Positions 9,840-18,360 of a DNA stretch of 64,000 nucleotides are shown one piece after another. The stretch covers positions 496,001 through 560,000 of the forward strand of contig NZ_JAGGLK010000001.1 in the NCBI RefSeq assembly GCF_017874375.1. Direction: 5' to 3'. This DNA comes from Methanohalophilus levihalophilus (GTDB lineage: Archaea; Halobacteriota; Methanosarcinia; Methanosarcinales; Methanosarcinaceae). Under the pieces are notes generated by a model. That model searched no databases and was not told the DNA's origin. It worked only from the letters and a program-made list of their open reading frames with translations. How positions within the stretch are numbered: position 1 is the first letter of the stretch; every line of letters begins with the position of its first letter. The position numbers and the translations under genes are program-made.

Positions 9840-10661
9840 ATGAAATTTCAATTTTTCTTAATTTTATTAGTATTATCAATTTCAACTGTAGGATGTGTCG
9901 AGAACATTCAACAAGACACTCAGGAAAAATACAATTTGGAATATGATTTCCATAAAGGAGACGTTTTTTCATACCAAATTGATACAGTAATACACAATCA
10001 ATACAAAAGCGATTCTAAATTAGCTGATATGGTAGTCAATAGCGCAGAAATAAACGATATTATTTTGGATATCTCAAATAGTGTGATAGTAAATGACGAC
10101 GAGTCGAATGAAAATTATTACCACCTAAACATAAACAACTATGGAGATATTCTAGAGCACAATTCTAGCGACTTAATAATACCTGAAATCGAACCAAAAT
10201 TCATGCTGATATTACCATTTCCAAAAAAAGAAATCGTTAATGGGGACGTATGGGAATCAACTTTGAATGAAAATAATAGTCATTTTGCAGAGAGAAAAAA
10301 TATTGAATATCAGTTATTTGCAAATACCACATTCAGATGTCTTGGCAATGAAATAATTTCAGTGAATGCAGGTGATTTTAATTGCGTAGGGATCGAAAGA
10401 CGCACAAACTATGTTCTTAGTATAAACTCTATACACCAAAATAGAACTGTTTATACCCAGAAAATAACTGGAACCATTATAGGAGCAAGCTGGTTCGATC
10501 TAGAAAAAGGATTTCTTGTGGAATCTGAACATGATTTCAATAAAAATATAAAAACAAATTATTTAGAAATCAATGAAGAACTTGGATTTGAAAGTTTATA
10601 TCAAGAAACTCCTATAAATTCAACTATCGCAATTGAGCTGCTAAATGTACAAGGAGATTAA
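9840..10661 (+). CDS. exported lipoprotein, function unknown
   Basis: The protein is 273 aa. The N-terminal hydrophobic segment ends in the lipobox-like STVGC, with the modified Cys expected at residue 19. The mature protein is rich in Asn, Asp and Glu. A C-terminal pattern (FNCVGIERR, GASWFDLEKGFLVES) resembles beta-rich DUF3108-like exported proteins, which I note as a resemblance only. AGGAAGG lies upstream of the ATG. It ends two bases before the next gene, so it is co-transcribed with the thioredoxin-CcdA gene. A lipoprotein plus thioredoxin-CcdA pair is repeated at 45560-47096. Confidence 0.8.
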   Translation: MKFQFFLILLVLSISTVGCVENIQQDTQEKYNLEYDFHKGDVFSYQIDTVIHNQYKSDSKLADMVVNSAEINDIILDISNSVIVNDDESNENYYHLNINNYGDILEHNSSDLIIPEIEPKFMLILPFPKKEIVNGDVWESTLNENNSHFAERKNIEYQLFANTTFRCLGNEIISVNAGDFNCVGIERRTNYVLSINSIHQNRTVYTQKITGTIIGASWFDLEKGFLVESEHDFNKNIKTNYLEINEELGFESLYQETPINSTIAIELLNVQGD

Positions 10662-10663
10662 AT

Positions 10664-11647
10664 ATGGAGAAGCAGCTCATATGTTCATTTTTTTTGATTT
10701 TTATATTATCCATCCCCACATCTGCCGCACAACCTATTTCCATAGAATATTTCCACCAAACCGGCTGCCATGATTGTGAGGTGACGAACCCTATTATAGA
10801 CAAAATCGAAAATCAATATGAAGATATTATAATTGTGCGGACTAATGTCATAAATATTGAAGGATTTAACCGGTGGAACCAGTATGGGTTTATTGAAGTT
10901 CCGGCCATCGTCATAAATGATGAAACAAAAATTCCAAAGGAAGAAATTACTGAAGAGAATCTCAGGATATCAATTGAAAAATATCTTGAAGAAGACAAAA
11001 CTGAAAAACGACATATAAACCGTGAACTAAACATCCCTTTTGCTTATTCATTAGGCCTTTTTGCAGGATTGTCTCCATGTTTGATGGCAATACTCGGATT
11101 CCTATTAAGCTTTACAGCCGGCACCGGTGAATCTGCGCGTAGCGGTATGGAAAGAGCAGTGGTTTTTGGAATCGGATTGATGGTATCTTACCTTACTATA
11201 GGAATCGGATTACTGGTATTCAAAACATCACTCCCTGATTTGAATCTGTTTTCTTTGCTTACAGGGATTATAGTTGTTGGAATTGGGCTCTATCTGATGG
11301 GAGTTTTTAACTTGCCATTATCACTTGACAACTATTTCCAAAATACTGCCAGAAAACATGCTGGTACAATTGGAGGATTGTTTTTTCTGGGTATTTTATT
11401 TTCCTTGGTAAAGGTACCGTGTACTGTACCAATGCTTCTAGTTTTGCTGAATAAAACCATCACAGAAGGAACAATCGGTGATTTGGGACTGCTATTTGCC
11501 TTTAGTTTTGGAGTACTAACACCATTTATCGGAATTGGGTTGATTGGAGGATATACCTTATCCAAACGTATTCGTGAACATAGAAAATATCTAAAATTGA
11601 TCAGTGGAATATCCCTTGTGTTGTTAGGCATATGGGTGATGATTTAA
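10664..11647 (+). CDS. thioredoxin-like domain fused to a CcdA/DsbD-type membrane domain
   Basis: The protein is 327 aa. A signal peptide (1-21) leads into a thioredoxin-fold domain outside the membrane (about 22-110) with the redox motif CHDC and the cis-proline segment EVPAIVIND. Six or so membrane segments of the CcdA family follow, carrying the two conserved cysteines in LSPCLMAIL and KVPCTVP. The family moves reducing equivalents across the membrane to extracytoplasmic thiols. Its position next to a cysteine-rich exported protein suggests it makes or repairs that protein's disulfides (inference). AAGGAG lies before the ATG. A second copy of this fusion lies at 45560-46684. Confidence 0.9.
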   Translation: MEKQLICSFFLIFILSIPTSAAQPISIEYFHQTGCHDCEVTNPIIDKIENQYEDIIIVRTNVINIEGFNRWNQYGFIEVPAIVINDETKIPKEEITEENLRISIEKYLEEDKTEKRHINRELNIPFAYSLGLFAGLSPCLMAILGFLLSFTAGTGESARSGMERAVVFGIGLMVSYLTIGIGLLVFKTSLPDLNLFSLLTGIIVVGIGLYLMGVFNLPLSLDNYFQNTARKHAGTIGGLFFLGILFSLVKVPCTVPMLLVLLNKTITEGTIGDLGLLFAFSFGVLTPFIGIGLIGGYTLSKRIREHRKYLKLISGISLVLLGIWVMI

Positions 11648-11663
11648 GAAAAGAAAGGTAATC

Positions 11664-12119
11664 ATGCATGCAAAACAATTCCAAGCAAAAATTCTCACAG
11701 TTGTAGGAGGGCTGCTTGGACTTCTTTTTTATTATCTATATATCATCTTTTTGATGAGATTAAAAGCCCATTTTTTTTCTAAGACAGATGAAACGATTTC
11801 GAATTTAGTGGTCGTTCAAAACTGGGGACCTGTAGACTACTGGTTAGATGCCGGTTTGATCGCATTCTTTGTTGTAGCTGGAATCTACATCCTAAACAAT
11901 GATAAGTTACCTGCATCTGAAAGAGCTCGTACTATTGAATTTATAAAGAGTACGCTGATCGGTTTTTTGCTTTATATTCCTATTACAGTAGTAGCTTTTC
12001 TTTCAAATTTTATAATATCAACCAAAATTACTATAGCTGGAGGATATATTTTTATCTTAATTATATACTTAATATTCAGAAGAAAAGTGCCATACAAGAA
12101 TGACTTAAAACGAGGATAA
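11664..12119 (+). CDS. membrane protein with about four transmembrane segments
   Basis: The protein is 151 aa with hydrophobic segments near residues 10-32, 60-80, 98-118 and 122-142, separated by short charged loops. No enzymatic motif is visible. AAAGGT precedes the ATG. It follows the thioredoxin-CcdA gene by 16 bases and is followed two bases later by the first of a run of very small membrane-protein genes, so it is part of the same operon. It could be a transport, immunity or assembly component of the cluster, but nothing in the sequence decides. Confidence 0.75.
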   Translation: MHAKQFQAKILTVVGGLLGLLFYYLYIIFLMRLKAHFFSKTDETISNLVVVQNWGPVDYWLDAGLIAFFVVAGIYILNNDKLPASERARTIEFIKSTLIGFLLYIPITVVAFLSNFIISTKITIAGGYIFILIIYLIFRRKVPYKNDLKRG

Positions 12120-12121
12120 TA

Positions 12122-12301
12122 ATGGAAAAGAAACAATTATTGAGACTATTCCCAGTTTTTTTAGTTATTGGTATAGGAATTCTTAGTAGACTTGTAGCTC
12201 AAAAGATAGTTTGTGATGCCCAATTAATCCAAATAATTCTCATTGTCTTTTTTCTCATAGGTTTTCTTACATATTGGATTATAGCTAAGCTGGAAAGTTA
12301 A
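12122..12301 (+). CDS. 59-aa membrane protein
   Basis: A small protein starting MEKKQLLRLFPVFLVIG with two hydrophobic segments separated by a short polar stretch containing one Cys, and a charged end. It starts two bases after the previous stop and is followed twelve bases later by another small membrane-protein gene with its own AGGAG. Tight packing and an intact frame support that it is real. Function is unknown. Confidence 0.6.
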   Translation: MEKKQLLRLFPVFLVIGIGILSRLVAQKIVCDAQLIQIILIVFFLIGFLTYWIIAKLES

Positions 12302-12313
12302 TAAGGAGATTAC

Positions 12314-12520
12314 ATGAAACCCATGAGGAAAACAAAAGCAATGGATTTCTTAATCAAAACACTAGTTTCAATAGCTCTCATAGCTGCATTTTATAATGCG
12401 TATTTAGAGTTGTTCAAGGATGATTTTAGCCCATTCCTTCTATACATCACATTGATGTTCGTCTTGATGGCAAGTTTTGCTCAGAAAATAAGAAAAGCAA
12501 AACTGAAACAAGTACAATGA
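12314..12520 (+). CDS. 68-aa membrane protein
   Basis: A basic N-terminus (MKPMRKTKAMDF) is followed by two hydrophobic helices (about 13-30 and 40-55) and a Lys/Arg-rich tail. AAGGAG lies seven bases before the ATG. The charge pattern predicts both ends in the cytoplasm. It belongs to the micro-gene run of the secretion cluster. Function is unknown. Confidence 0.65.
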   Translation: MKPMRKTKAMDFLIKTLVSIALIAAFYNAYLELFKDDFSPFLLYITLMFVLMASFAQKIRKAKLKQVQ

Positions 12521-12579
12521 TACTATTCATACTGTTATTCAATCAAATAAAACTCAAAAATCCAGAGGTGAGTCTGTAA
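12517..12579 (+). CDS. possible 20-aa hydrophobic micro-ORF
   Basis: The ATG overlaps the previous stop (ATGA), and its own TAA directly abuts the next ATG at 12580. The peptide begins MILFILLFNQ. The exact tiling with both neighbours suggests translational coupling, but a peptide this short could be chance. Confidence 0.25.
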   Translation: MILFILLFNQIKLKNPEVSL

Positions 12580-12746
12580 ATGGATACAAAACCAATAAAG
12601 AAAATGATCCTAGGAACACAAATTATACTTCTAGGGGGATTTATGATAGTAGATCCTTCAACTGACTAGGTGGGTTAGAATATCTCATAATAATTGCCGG
12701 ATTAGTTATGGGAATAATCGGATTTTCAACTACGGATCTAGCTTAA
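12580..12746 (+). pseudogene. frameshifted two-helix small membrane protein
   Basis: AGGTG lies nine bases upstream of the ATG at 12580, and the first frame encodes a hydrophobic helix up to residue 29 (ending VDPSTD) before TAG at 12667. Directly after this point another frame continues as LGGLEYLIIIAGLVMGIIGF and runs to TAA at 12744-12746. Joined, the two parts make a normal two-helix protein of about 54 residues. A one-base deletion near 12664 would explain it. It could also be a sequencing error. The TAG here is a by-product of the frameshift and not a read-through candidate. Confidence 0.6.
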
Positions 12747-12766
12747 CTTCTTGAGAGTGGATTATT

Positions 12767-12853
12767 ATGGAAAAAAATGCTAAAACTGCTGTAGGTTTCA
12801 TAGTGCTGTGTGTTGCATTCTATGCTTTCTTTTTGATATTGAATTATAGGTGA
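12767..12853 (+). CDS. 28-aa single-helix membrane micro-protein
   Basis: A Lys-containing start (MEKNAKTAVG) is followed by one hydrophobic helix and the end LNYR. A weak GAG-containing ribosome-binding sequence precedes it. The composition resembles the other small membrane proteins here, but it is short enough to be uncertain. Confidence 0.4.
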   Translation: MEKNAKTAVGFIVLCVAFYAFFLILNYR

Positions 12854-12889
12854 ATTGAGAAAAAATGATAACTAAGATGAGATGCTGCT

Positions 12890-13078
12890 ATGAACTCAAA
12901 TTTTACGCAAGTATTTAGCGCACTTTTTATTATTTTTCTATTACTGAATCACATTAATTTATTTGAGCTTACAGTAGTAGCTGTTATCGGTTCAATTTTT
13001 ATCGCATTGATAGAAGCAGCTATTCCGTCAGCTATTCTGTATATTATTTATCGTTTTGCTGTGAAATCTACAACTTGA
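12890..13078 (+). CDS. 62-aa two-helix membrane protein
   Basis: Two hydrophobic segments (about residues 8-28 and 30-55) carry a short polar N-terminus and a basic end (RFAVKSTT). No family recognised. It is part of the micro-gene run on the plus strand downstream of the thioredoxin-CcdA gene. Confidence 0.55.
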   Translation: MNSNFTQVFSALFIIFLLLNHINLFELTVVAVIGSIFIALIEAAIPSAILYIIYRFAVKSTT

Positions 13079-13102
13079 ATTGAAATATTGGATCAGAGAA
13101 AC

Positions 13103-13189
13103 ATGAGAAAATACCAAATGAAAAAACGAGCTTTGTAATTCGCTATAGCTCTTATTGTATGCACATTATTAGGCTACTTATCTAATTAA
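13103..13189 (+). pseudogene. small membrane protein gene with an internal stop
   Basis: ATG followed by a basic start (MRKYQMKKRAL), then TAA at 13136-13138, then in the same frame a hydrophobic helix beginning FAIALIVCTLLGYLSN up to TAA at 13187-13189. Without the internal TAA this would be a typical 28-residue one-helix protein like its neighbours. A TTA, CAA, AAA or GAA codon mutated to TAA would explain it. Confidence 0.45.
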
Positions 13190-13272
13190 TGAATGGAATG
13201 CTTGCTGGAGTTCTCATTGGAATAGGACTCATCGCAGGGATGGAGATTACAGGGAAAAGAAAAAAGTTATGA
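13189..13272 (+). CDS. 27-aa hydrophobic micro-protein
   Basis: The ATG overlaps the preceding TAA (TAATG). The peptide begins MNGMLAGVLIGIGLIAGM and ends in a cluster of Lys and Arg, as expected for a small inner-facing membrane peptide. It is the last member of the plus-strand cluster, 43 bases before the convergent polyferredoxin gene. Confidence 0.4.
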   Translation: MNGMLAGVLIGIGLIAGMEITGKRKKL

Positions 13273-13315
13273 GTTGTTTTGAATTTAGAAAATCTAATTA
13301 TTTTGTCATATAAAC

Positions 13316-14626
13316 TCACTGTGAACAACCACAGCCACTACCTTCATCAGTATCTCCACGTCCCCTTTGCGTTTTTTCTTCCCATTTTCTTCGGGTGGTT
13401 ACATTGCGAAGCTTAGGACGCGCTTTATCCATGCGATCTTTCAGAGCCTTCATAACATTCTCATCAGTTTCAGGGAGTTGGATATCAAGGCGTTCTCGTG
13501 GAGGTTCTTCCTCGGCTTCGAGCGTACGGGACATGTCCGGCCTTTTCCGTACTTCACCCGAAATTGCTGCAATTGCATCTTTCCACTGGGAAGTCCAGGG
13601 TTTATCCGGGATTTCAGAATGGTGGACTTCATCCCTTTTTACCTTCATCACATCATCCGGGCAGGCATTGACACAAGCGCCGCAATATGTGCACATTTCA
13701 GTCCTTGCCGCAATGTTGGTCCCATCATCAGGAACATACCACAAATGAGAGGGACAGATGTTAAAGCATGCATGGCAACCTGATGGATCACATTTCTTGA
13801 CATTGGTGTCTATGAGTGTTAGTTCACCTTCGAAGGGTTTGGAAATATCAACTGCATCGTATGGGCATACAATTTTGCACCACCCACATACCGTACATTT
13901 GTCAGGATCAACTTTTGCCTCACCCTTAATTTCAGGTGCCTCGCCTCTTCGCTCTCCCTTCACGGTTATTGCATCCTCGGGGCAGAGATCAGCACACAGG
14001 ACACAGTAGTCACAAAGATCTTCATCAACGAGTAATTGTTCAAATGGGAAAGGATCTTCCGGAACAGGGTCCTTTTCAAGAAGCAGGAAAGCATCACAGA
14101 ATCTTGCACAAAGCCCGCACAAAGTACATTTATCCGCATCTATTTCGATTTCCCCTTCTTCGCCTTCCTTAAAAGGTGCAATCTCTTCCTTTTTAGGGAA
14201 ATCATAATCAACTGAAATTGCATCTTCAGGGCAGGAAGTCATGCAAATATCACAGGGGAGGCACGTTTCATTGAATGAAACATCCCACTCGAGTTTAGGA
14301 TATTCCTCATCTTCAGGAAAATCTCCTTCTGATTCCATTTTAAAAGCAGAAATCGGACACAGGTTTGCGCACATTGAGCAAAAAGTACACTTATCAAGAA
14401 CCATCATCACAGGAGGGATTTCCATACCCTTTGCAATATCGTAAATCAGACCAAGTTCAAGTGCTTCCGTTGGACATACATCCACACATATTCCGCATCC
14501 TGTGCAGCGTTTGGAATCGTAATCAAGAGTTTTCCTACCCTTGTCGGTTTTCAGGCGGTAGAGCAGGTGAGTGCCTTCTACATCCATATTCCTTGAGACC
14601 TCAAGGGATTTCTCCTCATCACTCAT
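13316..14626 (-). CDS. polyferredoxin with eight [4Fe-4S] motifs
   Basis: A 436-aa electron carrier. Seven standard CxxCxxCxxxC motifs and one variant (CDPSGCHACFNIC) are spaced along residues 35-340, enough for eight [4Fe-4S] clusters, as in FwdF-type polyferredoxins. The last 100 residues are acidic to basic linker ending GSGCGCSQ. I chose the ATG at 14626 because GGAGG lies six bases upstream. It overlaps the hdrA stop by eight bases, so it is translated with hdrA. It probably carries electrons between HdrA-type flavoproteins and ferredoxin or formylmethanofuran dehydrogenase. Confidence 0.92.
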   Translation of the reverse strand: MSDEEKSLEVSRNMDVEGTHLLYRLKTDKGRKTLDYDSKRCTGCGICVDVCPTEALELGLIYDIAKGMEIPPVMMVLDKCTFCSMCANLCPISAFKMESEGDFPEDEEYPKLEWDVSFNETCLPCDICMTSCPEDAISVDYDFPKKEEIAPFKEGEEGEIEIDADKCTLCGLCARFCDAFLLLEKDPVPEDPFPFEQLLVDEDLCDYCVLCADLCPEDAITVKGERRGEAPEIKGEAKVDPDKCTVCGWCKIVCPYDAVDISKPFEGELTLIDTNVKKCDPSGCHACFNICPSHLWYVPDDGTNIAARTEMCTYCGACVNACPDDVMKVKRDEVHHSEIPDKPWTSQWKDAIAAISGEVRKRPDMSRTLEAEEEPPRERLDIQLPETDENVMKALKDRMDKARPKLRNVTTRRKWEEKTQRGRGDTDEGSGCGCSQ

Positions 14627-16970
14627 CCTTAACCTCCGACAACTCGGAACCAACCGGCCCAAGTTCACTTAACTCATCAACAAAATTCTCAATTGAATGA
14701 GCAAATTTCTCGCATTCAGATGCCGAAATCCATTCAACCCTCAACCTGTGTGGATCAAGTCCCATTTCTTGCAGCAATGCGGCAACATTCTTCATTCTCG
14801 TTGCTGCGTGATAATTACCGTTAACGTAATGACATTCGCCAAGCCTGCAGCCTGCAACCATTACCCCGTCTGCACCCTTTTCAAGGGAGTGAAGGACAAA
14901 GTCAGGATCAACACGACCTGCACACATCAATTTAATAATTCGAATATTTGTCGGATACTGTATACGGGACATCCCTGCAAGGTCTGCAGCAGCATAACTG
15001 CACCAGTTGCACAGGAATCCAATAATCAGTGGGAATTCATCCTTGACTTCCAGAGCTGCGTCTATCTGGGCGTAAATCTGTGCATCACTATACTGATTCA
15101 TGTAAATTGCATCTGTGGGACATGAAGCGCTGCATGTACCGCATCCGCTGCATGAGATTTCATCCACTACTGCTTTACCATCTTTTATTGTGATATTTCC
15201 GTAGTCACATACTTCAGTGCAGACTCCGCAACCAATGCATTTTTCATGATTGATAAAAGCAGTTAAAGGATCCGTCTTGAGCTCACCTTGCTCAAGAAGG
15301 CGAACTGCACGTGCTGCCGCTGCTGCTCCCTGCGCAATTGAAAGTTGAATTTCCTTTGGCCCGGAAACACAGCCTGCCACAAAGATACCGTTTATGTGGG
15401 AATCTACAGGTCTCATTTTAGGATGCGCAACCGCCACAAACCGATCTTCCCTGCATGTAACCTTGAGTTTGCGTATCAGCTCTGAATCCTTGTTGGCTTC
15501 CATTGCTGTGGAAAGAACCACCATGTCATATGGATCCTCTCGGATTGTACATTCAAGGGTATCCTCATAACGAAGCAAAAGATCTTCTTTCTCACCGATT
15601 ACCTCTGCTACTTTACCCCGGATAAAATTGATTCCCATTGACTGGCTTTTTGTGTAATATTCTTCGTACATCTCACCGGAAGCACGAATGTCGATGTAAT
15701 GTATTGTTATATCAATATCAGGATAGCGTTCCTTAAGAAGCTGTGCGTTCTTCATTGCAGACATGCAGCAAACTCTGGAACAGTAGGGGTTTCCAACGGA
15801 TTCATCCCTCGAACCCACGCACTGGATAAATGCAACCTTTGATGGAATGTTCCCTGAAGATGGGCATACCACTTTTCCTCTTGTGGGTCCTGATGCATTG
15901 AGCAACCTTTCAAGTTCCATGTTTGTGAGTACATCCGGGTAAACTCCATACCCGTACTCTTCTTTGCGGTGTGGATCAAACAGATCAAATCCGGTTGCTG
16001 CAATTATTGCACCAACATTTAGCTTAATTTCCTCTGCTTTCTGGTCAAATTCCACTGCATCTGAAGGACAAGCCTGTACGCAAAGACCACATCCAACACA
16101 AAAGGCAGGATCAATTACCGCTACAGGCGGTACTGCCTGCGGTATAGGAATATTGATTGCCTTGGCTTTCCCCATGCCCTGATCAAATCTGGAGGGCATT
16201 GCAACCGGGCAAACGCGTGAACACTCGTCGATACATCCTTTGCATTTTTCCTCGGAAACATAACGTGGACTGCGTGTTACTGTAGCATGGAAGTTACCTA
16301 CATTGCCTGAAAGAGCGGTAACTTCTGACAGTGTATAAAGATCAATATTCGGATGGTTCTGGACATCAGTCATCTTCGGACCCAAAACACAGATAGAACA
16401 ATCATTAGTGGGGAACACTTCATTAAACAGTGCCATTTTCCCTCCGATTGTCGGTTCTTTTTCAACCATGTAAACGTGATATCCTGAATCCGCAAGGTTA
16501 AGGGCAGCTTCGATTCCTGCAACCCCTCCGCCTACAACCAGAACTTCCCTGATTACAGATGTCTTCCGAATCTGGAGAGGAATCAGATTGCTAAGTCTTC
16601 CAATGCCCATTTTGATAAGATCATATGCTTTTCTGGTTGCAATCTGCGGGTTTTCCATGTGCACCCATGAACATTGTTCCCTTATGTTTACAATCTCAAG
16701 CATATATGGATTTAAACCAGCCTTTTCCATCACTTTCCTGAAAGTGGTTTCATGAAGTTTAGGAGTACATGCTGCAACCAGAATACGGTCAAGCCCATGT
16801 TCTCTTATGTCCTCTATCATGCTCTCCTGGCCGGAATCAGAACACATAAACTGGATATCTTTTGCCACTTCAATATCGGGAACTGATTCAAGCATTTCCA
16901 TGAGCTGCCTGATATCAATAACATTTGCAATATTGAGCCCGCAGTGACAAATGTAAACTCCAATTTTCAT
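14619..16970 (-). CDS. hdrA: heterodisulfide reductase subunit A fused to an MvhD-like domain
   Basis: The protein is 783 aa. The N-terminal HdrA domain is followed by the FAD-binding motif VVGGGVAGIEAALNLADSG near residue 145, then [4Fe-4S] motifs in CKGCIDECSRVC, CVGCGLCVQAC, CIGCGVCTEVC and CSGCGTCSASC. The last 140 residues are an MvhD-type [2Fe-2S] domain with CNWCSY, CAGR and CRLGECHY. HdrA is the flavin bifurcation subunit of cytoplasmic heterodisulfide reductases. The MvhD fusion would accept electrons without a separate hydrogenase subunit. AAGGAG precedes the ATG. hdrB and hdrC are absent here, so the gene pairs only with the polyferredoxin. Confidence 0.95.
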   Translation of the reverse strand: MKIGVYICHCGLNIANVIDIRQLMEMLESVPDIEVAKDIQFMCSDSGQESMIEDIREHGLDRILVAACTPKLHETTFRKVMEKAGLNPYMLEIVNIREQCSWVHMENPQIATRKAYDLIKMGIGRLSNLIPLQIRKTSVIREVLVVGGGVAGIEAALNLADSGYHVYMVEKEPTIGGKMALFNEVFPTNDCSICVLGPKMTDVQNHPNIDLYTLSEVTALSGNVGNFHATVTRSPRYVSEEKCKGCIDECSRVCPVAMPSRFDQGMGKAKAINIPIPQAVPPVAVIDPAFCVGCGLCVQACPSDAVEFDQKAEEIKLNVGAIIAATGFDLFDPHRKEEYGYGVYPDVLTNMELERLLNASGPTRGKVVCPSSGNIPSKVAFIQCVGSRDESVGNPYCSRVCCMSAMKNAQLLKERYPDIDITIHYIDIRASGEMYEEYYTKSQSMGINFIRGKVAEVIGEKEDLLLRYEDTLECTIREDPYDMVVLSTAMEANKDSELIRKLKVTCREDRFVAVAHPKMRPVDSHINGIFVAGCVSGPKEIQLSIAQGAAAAARAVRLLEQGELKTDPLTAFINHEKCIGCGVCTEVCDYGNITIKDGKAVVDEISCSGCGTCSASCPTDAIYMNQYSDAQIYAQIDAALEVKDEFPLIIGFLCNWCSYAAADLAGMSRIQYPTNIRIIKLMCAGRVDPDFVLHSLEKGADGVMVAGCRLGECHYVNGNYHAATRMKNVAALLQEMGLDPHRLRVEWISASECEKFAHSIENFVDELSELGPVGSELSEVKDE

Positions 16971-17111
16971 TATAGCACTCCTTCTTACGAAAAGATGATA
17001 CTCATTTAGACAAATTATAGTTTTGGATTAGCTTTTGCTGCTTGGAAAACTAATAATAAAGATGAGAATTATAATTACCTGTTGAACATTTTGTAAAGGA
17101 GAGTTGTGATT

Positions 17112-17528
17112 ATGGGTTTGGGAGATGTAGTTGCTAAGATTCTTGGAAAAGAAACGAGTGCTGAAAAAGCTGTTCCACAGGTGGAACAGATAAATGATAA
17201 CCTGCATATGATAAACGCAGCTGCTTTTGATGATGAAGTCCTGCAATCTGAGTTGCCTGTAATCGTTGATTTTTTCTCTAAAACATGTGGACCATGCAAA
17301 AAAATGGCTCCGGTATTTGAGAAAATGGCACTGGAATATGATGGAAAAGTTAAGTTTGTTAAAATCGAAGTTGACAAATCAAAGGATCTCGCAAAGGGCT
17401 ACGGGCTTATGGCAGTACCGACACTTATGCTTTTTAAGGATGGTGAACTTCAGGATAAATTAATAGGAAACATGCCTGAAGATAAAGTAAAGGCAGGTCT
17501 AGAAAATACCTTTGGAATAACACTATAA
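17112..17528 (+). CDS. trx: thioredoxin
   Basis: The protein is 138 aa. An N-terminal extension of about 30 residues precedes a classical thioredoxin fold with the active site SKTCGPCKKMAP and the cis-proline segment LMAVPTLMLFKDGE. AAGGAG at 17096-17101 could serve either GTG at 17106 or ATG at 17112. I chose the ATG. The ferredoxin-thioredoxin reductase gene follows 28 bases downstream, so this is very probably its substrate. It is divergent from hdrA, with about 140 bases of shared promoter region. Confidence 0.93.
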   Translation: MGLGDVVAKILGKETSAEKAVPQVEQINDNLHMINAAAFDDEVLQSELPVIVDFFSKTCGPCKKMAPVFEKMALEYDGKVKFVKIEVDKSKDLAKGYGLMAVPTLMLFKDGELQDKLIGNMPEDKVKAGLENTFGITL

Positions 17529-17556
17529 TTAAACATTTACAATCAGGCGATTTACC

Positions 17557-17832
17557 ATGACAGAAAAGGATGAGATTAAAAAACAGATGTATGAATGGAC
17601 TGCAAAATACGCAGAAAAAAAAGGACTACGGGTAAATCCTGATGCTGAAATGCTGGATCTTGTGATAGAAGGACTCACCAACAACAAGATGAAACACGGA
17701 AAGAATTACTGTCCCTGCCGAATCTTAAGTGGTGACGAGGATGAAGACAGGAAAATAATTTGCCCCTGTGTATACCATCTTGACGAAATTGAAAATGATG
17801 GTAGCTGCCATTGTGAACTTTTCTTTAAATAA
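17557..17832 (+). CDS. ftrB: ferredoxin-thioredoxin reductase catalytic subunit
   Basis: The protein is 91 aa and carries the three diagnostic motifs CPC (YCPCRI), CPC (ICPCVY) and CHC (SCHCELF), which bind the [4Fe-4S] cluster and the redox-active disulfide. The enzyme reduces thioredoxin with electrons from ferredoxin. It lies directly behind a thioredoxin gene and ahead of Fe-S proteins and fwdB, so it ties thiol redox control to the same ferredoxin pool. Confidence 0.95.
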   Translation: MTEKDEIKKQMYEWTAKYAEKKGLRVNPDAEMLDLVIEGLTNNKMKHGKNYCPCRILSGDEDEDRKIICPCVYHLDEIENDGSCHCELFFK

Positions 17833-17870
17833 TTAATAAGAACACCCGGAAATGGGTTTTTGGAGGATTA

Positions 17871-18329
17871 ATGCCCAGTGCAATGGAAATCTATCAGTTT
17901 CTTCCACGCACCAATTGCAAGGAATGTGGAAAATCAAGCTGTATGGCATTTGCTGCAGCTTTGCTTGCAAGGGAAGTAACTGTGGACGATTGTCCCCCTT
18001 TGAAGGAAGAGAAGCATAAAGCAAACTATGAAAAGCTAATTGAACTGCTGCCACCTACGGAATCTGCTTCTGAAACCGGAATGATAGTGCATACTGAACT
18101 ATGTACCGGTTGTGGCAATTGCGTGGTAGCATGTCCTGTAAATGTCGCAGAAGATCCCCATGGTGCAGGCTCAGGAAAAGCACCTACCAGTGACAAAATC
18201 ATACTTAAGGTTGAAGACGGAGTTGTAAAGCTTTCAAACGTGGAGTCTTGCAGACGTTTTGGTCCCAAGGGCCGCCCCTGCACAGGATGTATTGCAACCT
18301 GTCCGACGAAAGCTATTGAATTTGTGTGA
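17871..18329 (+). CDS. Fe-S cluster protein of the formylmethanofuran dehydrogenase operon
   Basis: The protein is 152 aa. An N-terminal four-cysteine Fe-S domain (TNCKECGKSSCMAFAAALL, with the fourth Cys in VDDCPPL) of the type seen in corrinoid Fe-S proteins and RnfB is followed by a two-cluster ferredoxin part (CTGCGNCVVACPVN and CTGCIATCPTKA). GGAGG lies upstream of the ATG. It precedes fwdB by about 30 bases and is probably an electron donor to it. I would call it FwdG-like from context, but the N-terminal domain is an addition to a plain FwdG. Confidence 0.85.
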   Translation: MPSAMEIYQFLPRTNCKECGKSSCMAFAAALLAREVTVDDCPPLKEEKHKANYEKLIELLPPTESASETGMIVHTELCTGCGNCVVACPVNVAEDPHGAGSGKAPTSDKIILKVEDGVVKLSNVESCRRFGPKGRPCTGCIATCPTKAIEFV

Positions 18330-18360
18330 CCCACAGGATGATGCTTGAAGGAGGCATGGC

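Noticed and set aside
12667-12669. TAG in the 12580 micro-gene as a pyrrolysine codon
   Set aside because: The frame after it soon meets TAG and TAA again, while the true continuation is in another frame, so it is a frameshift.
13103-13189. Internal stop of the micro-gene as another recoded codon
   Set aside because: The codon is TAA, which has no known sense meaning in these archaea. A nonsense mutation is simpler.
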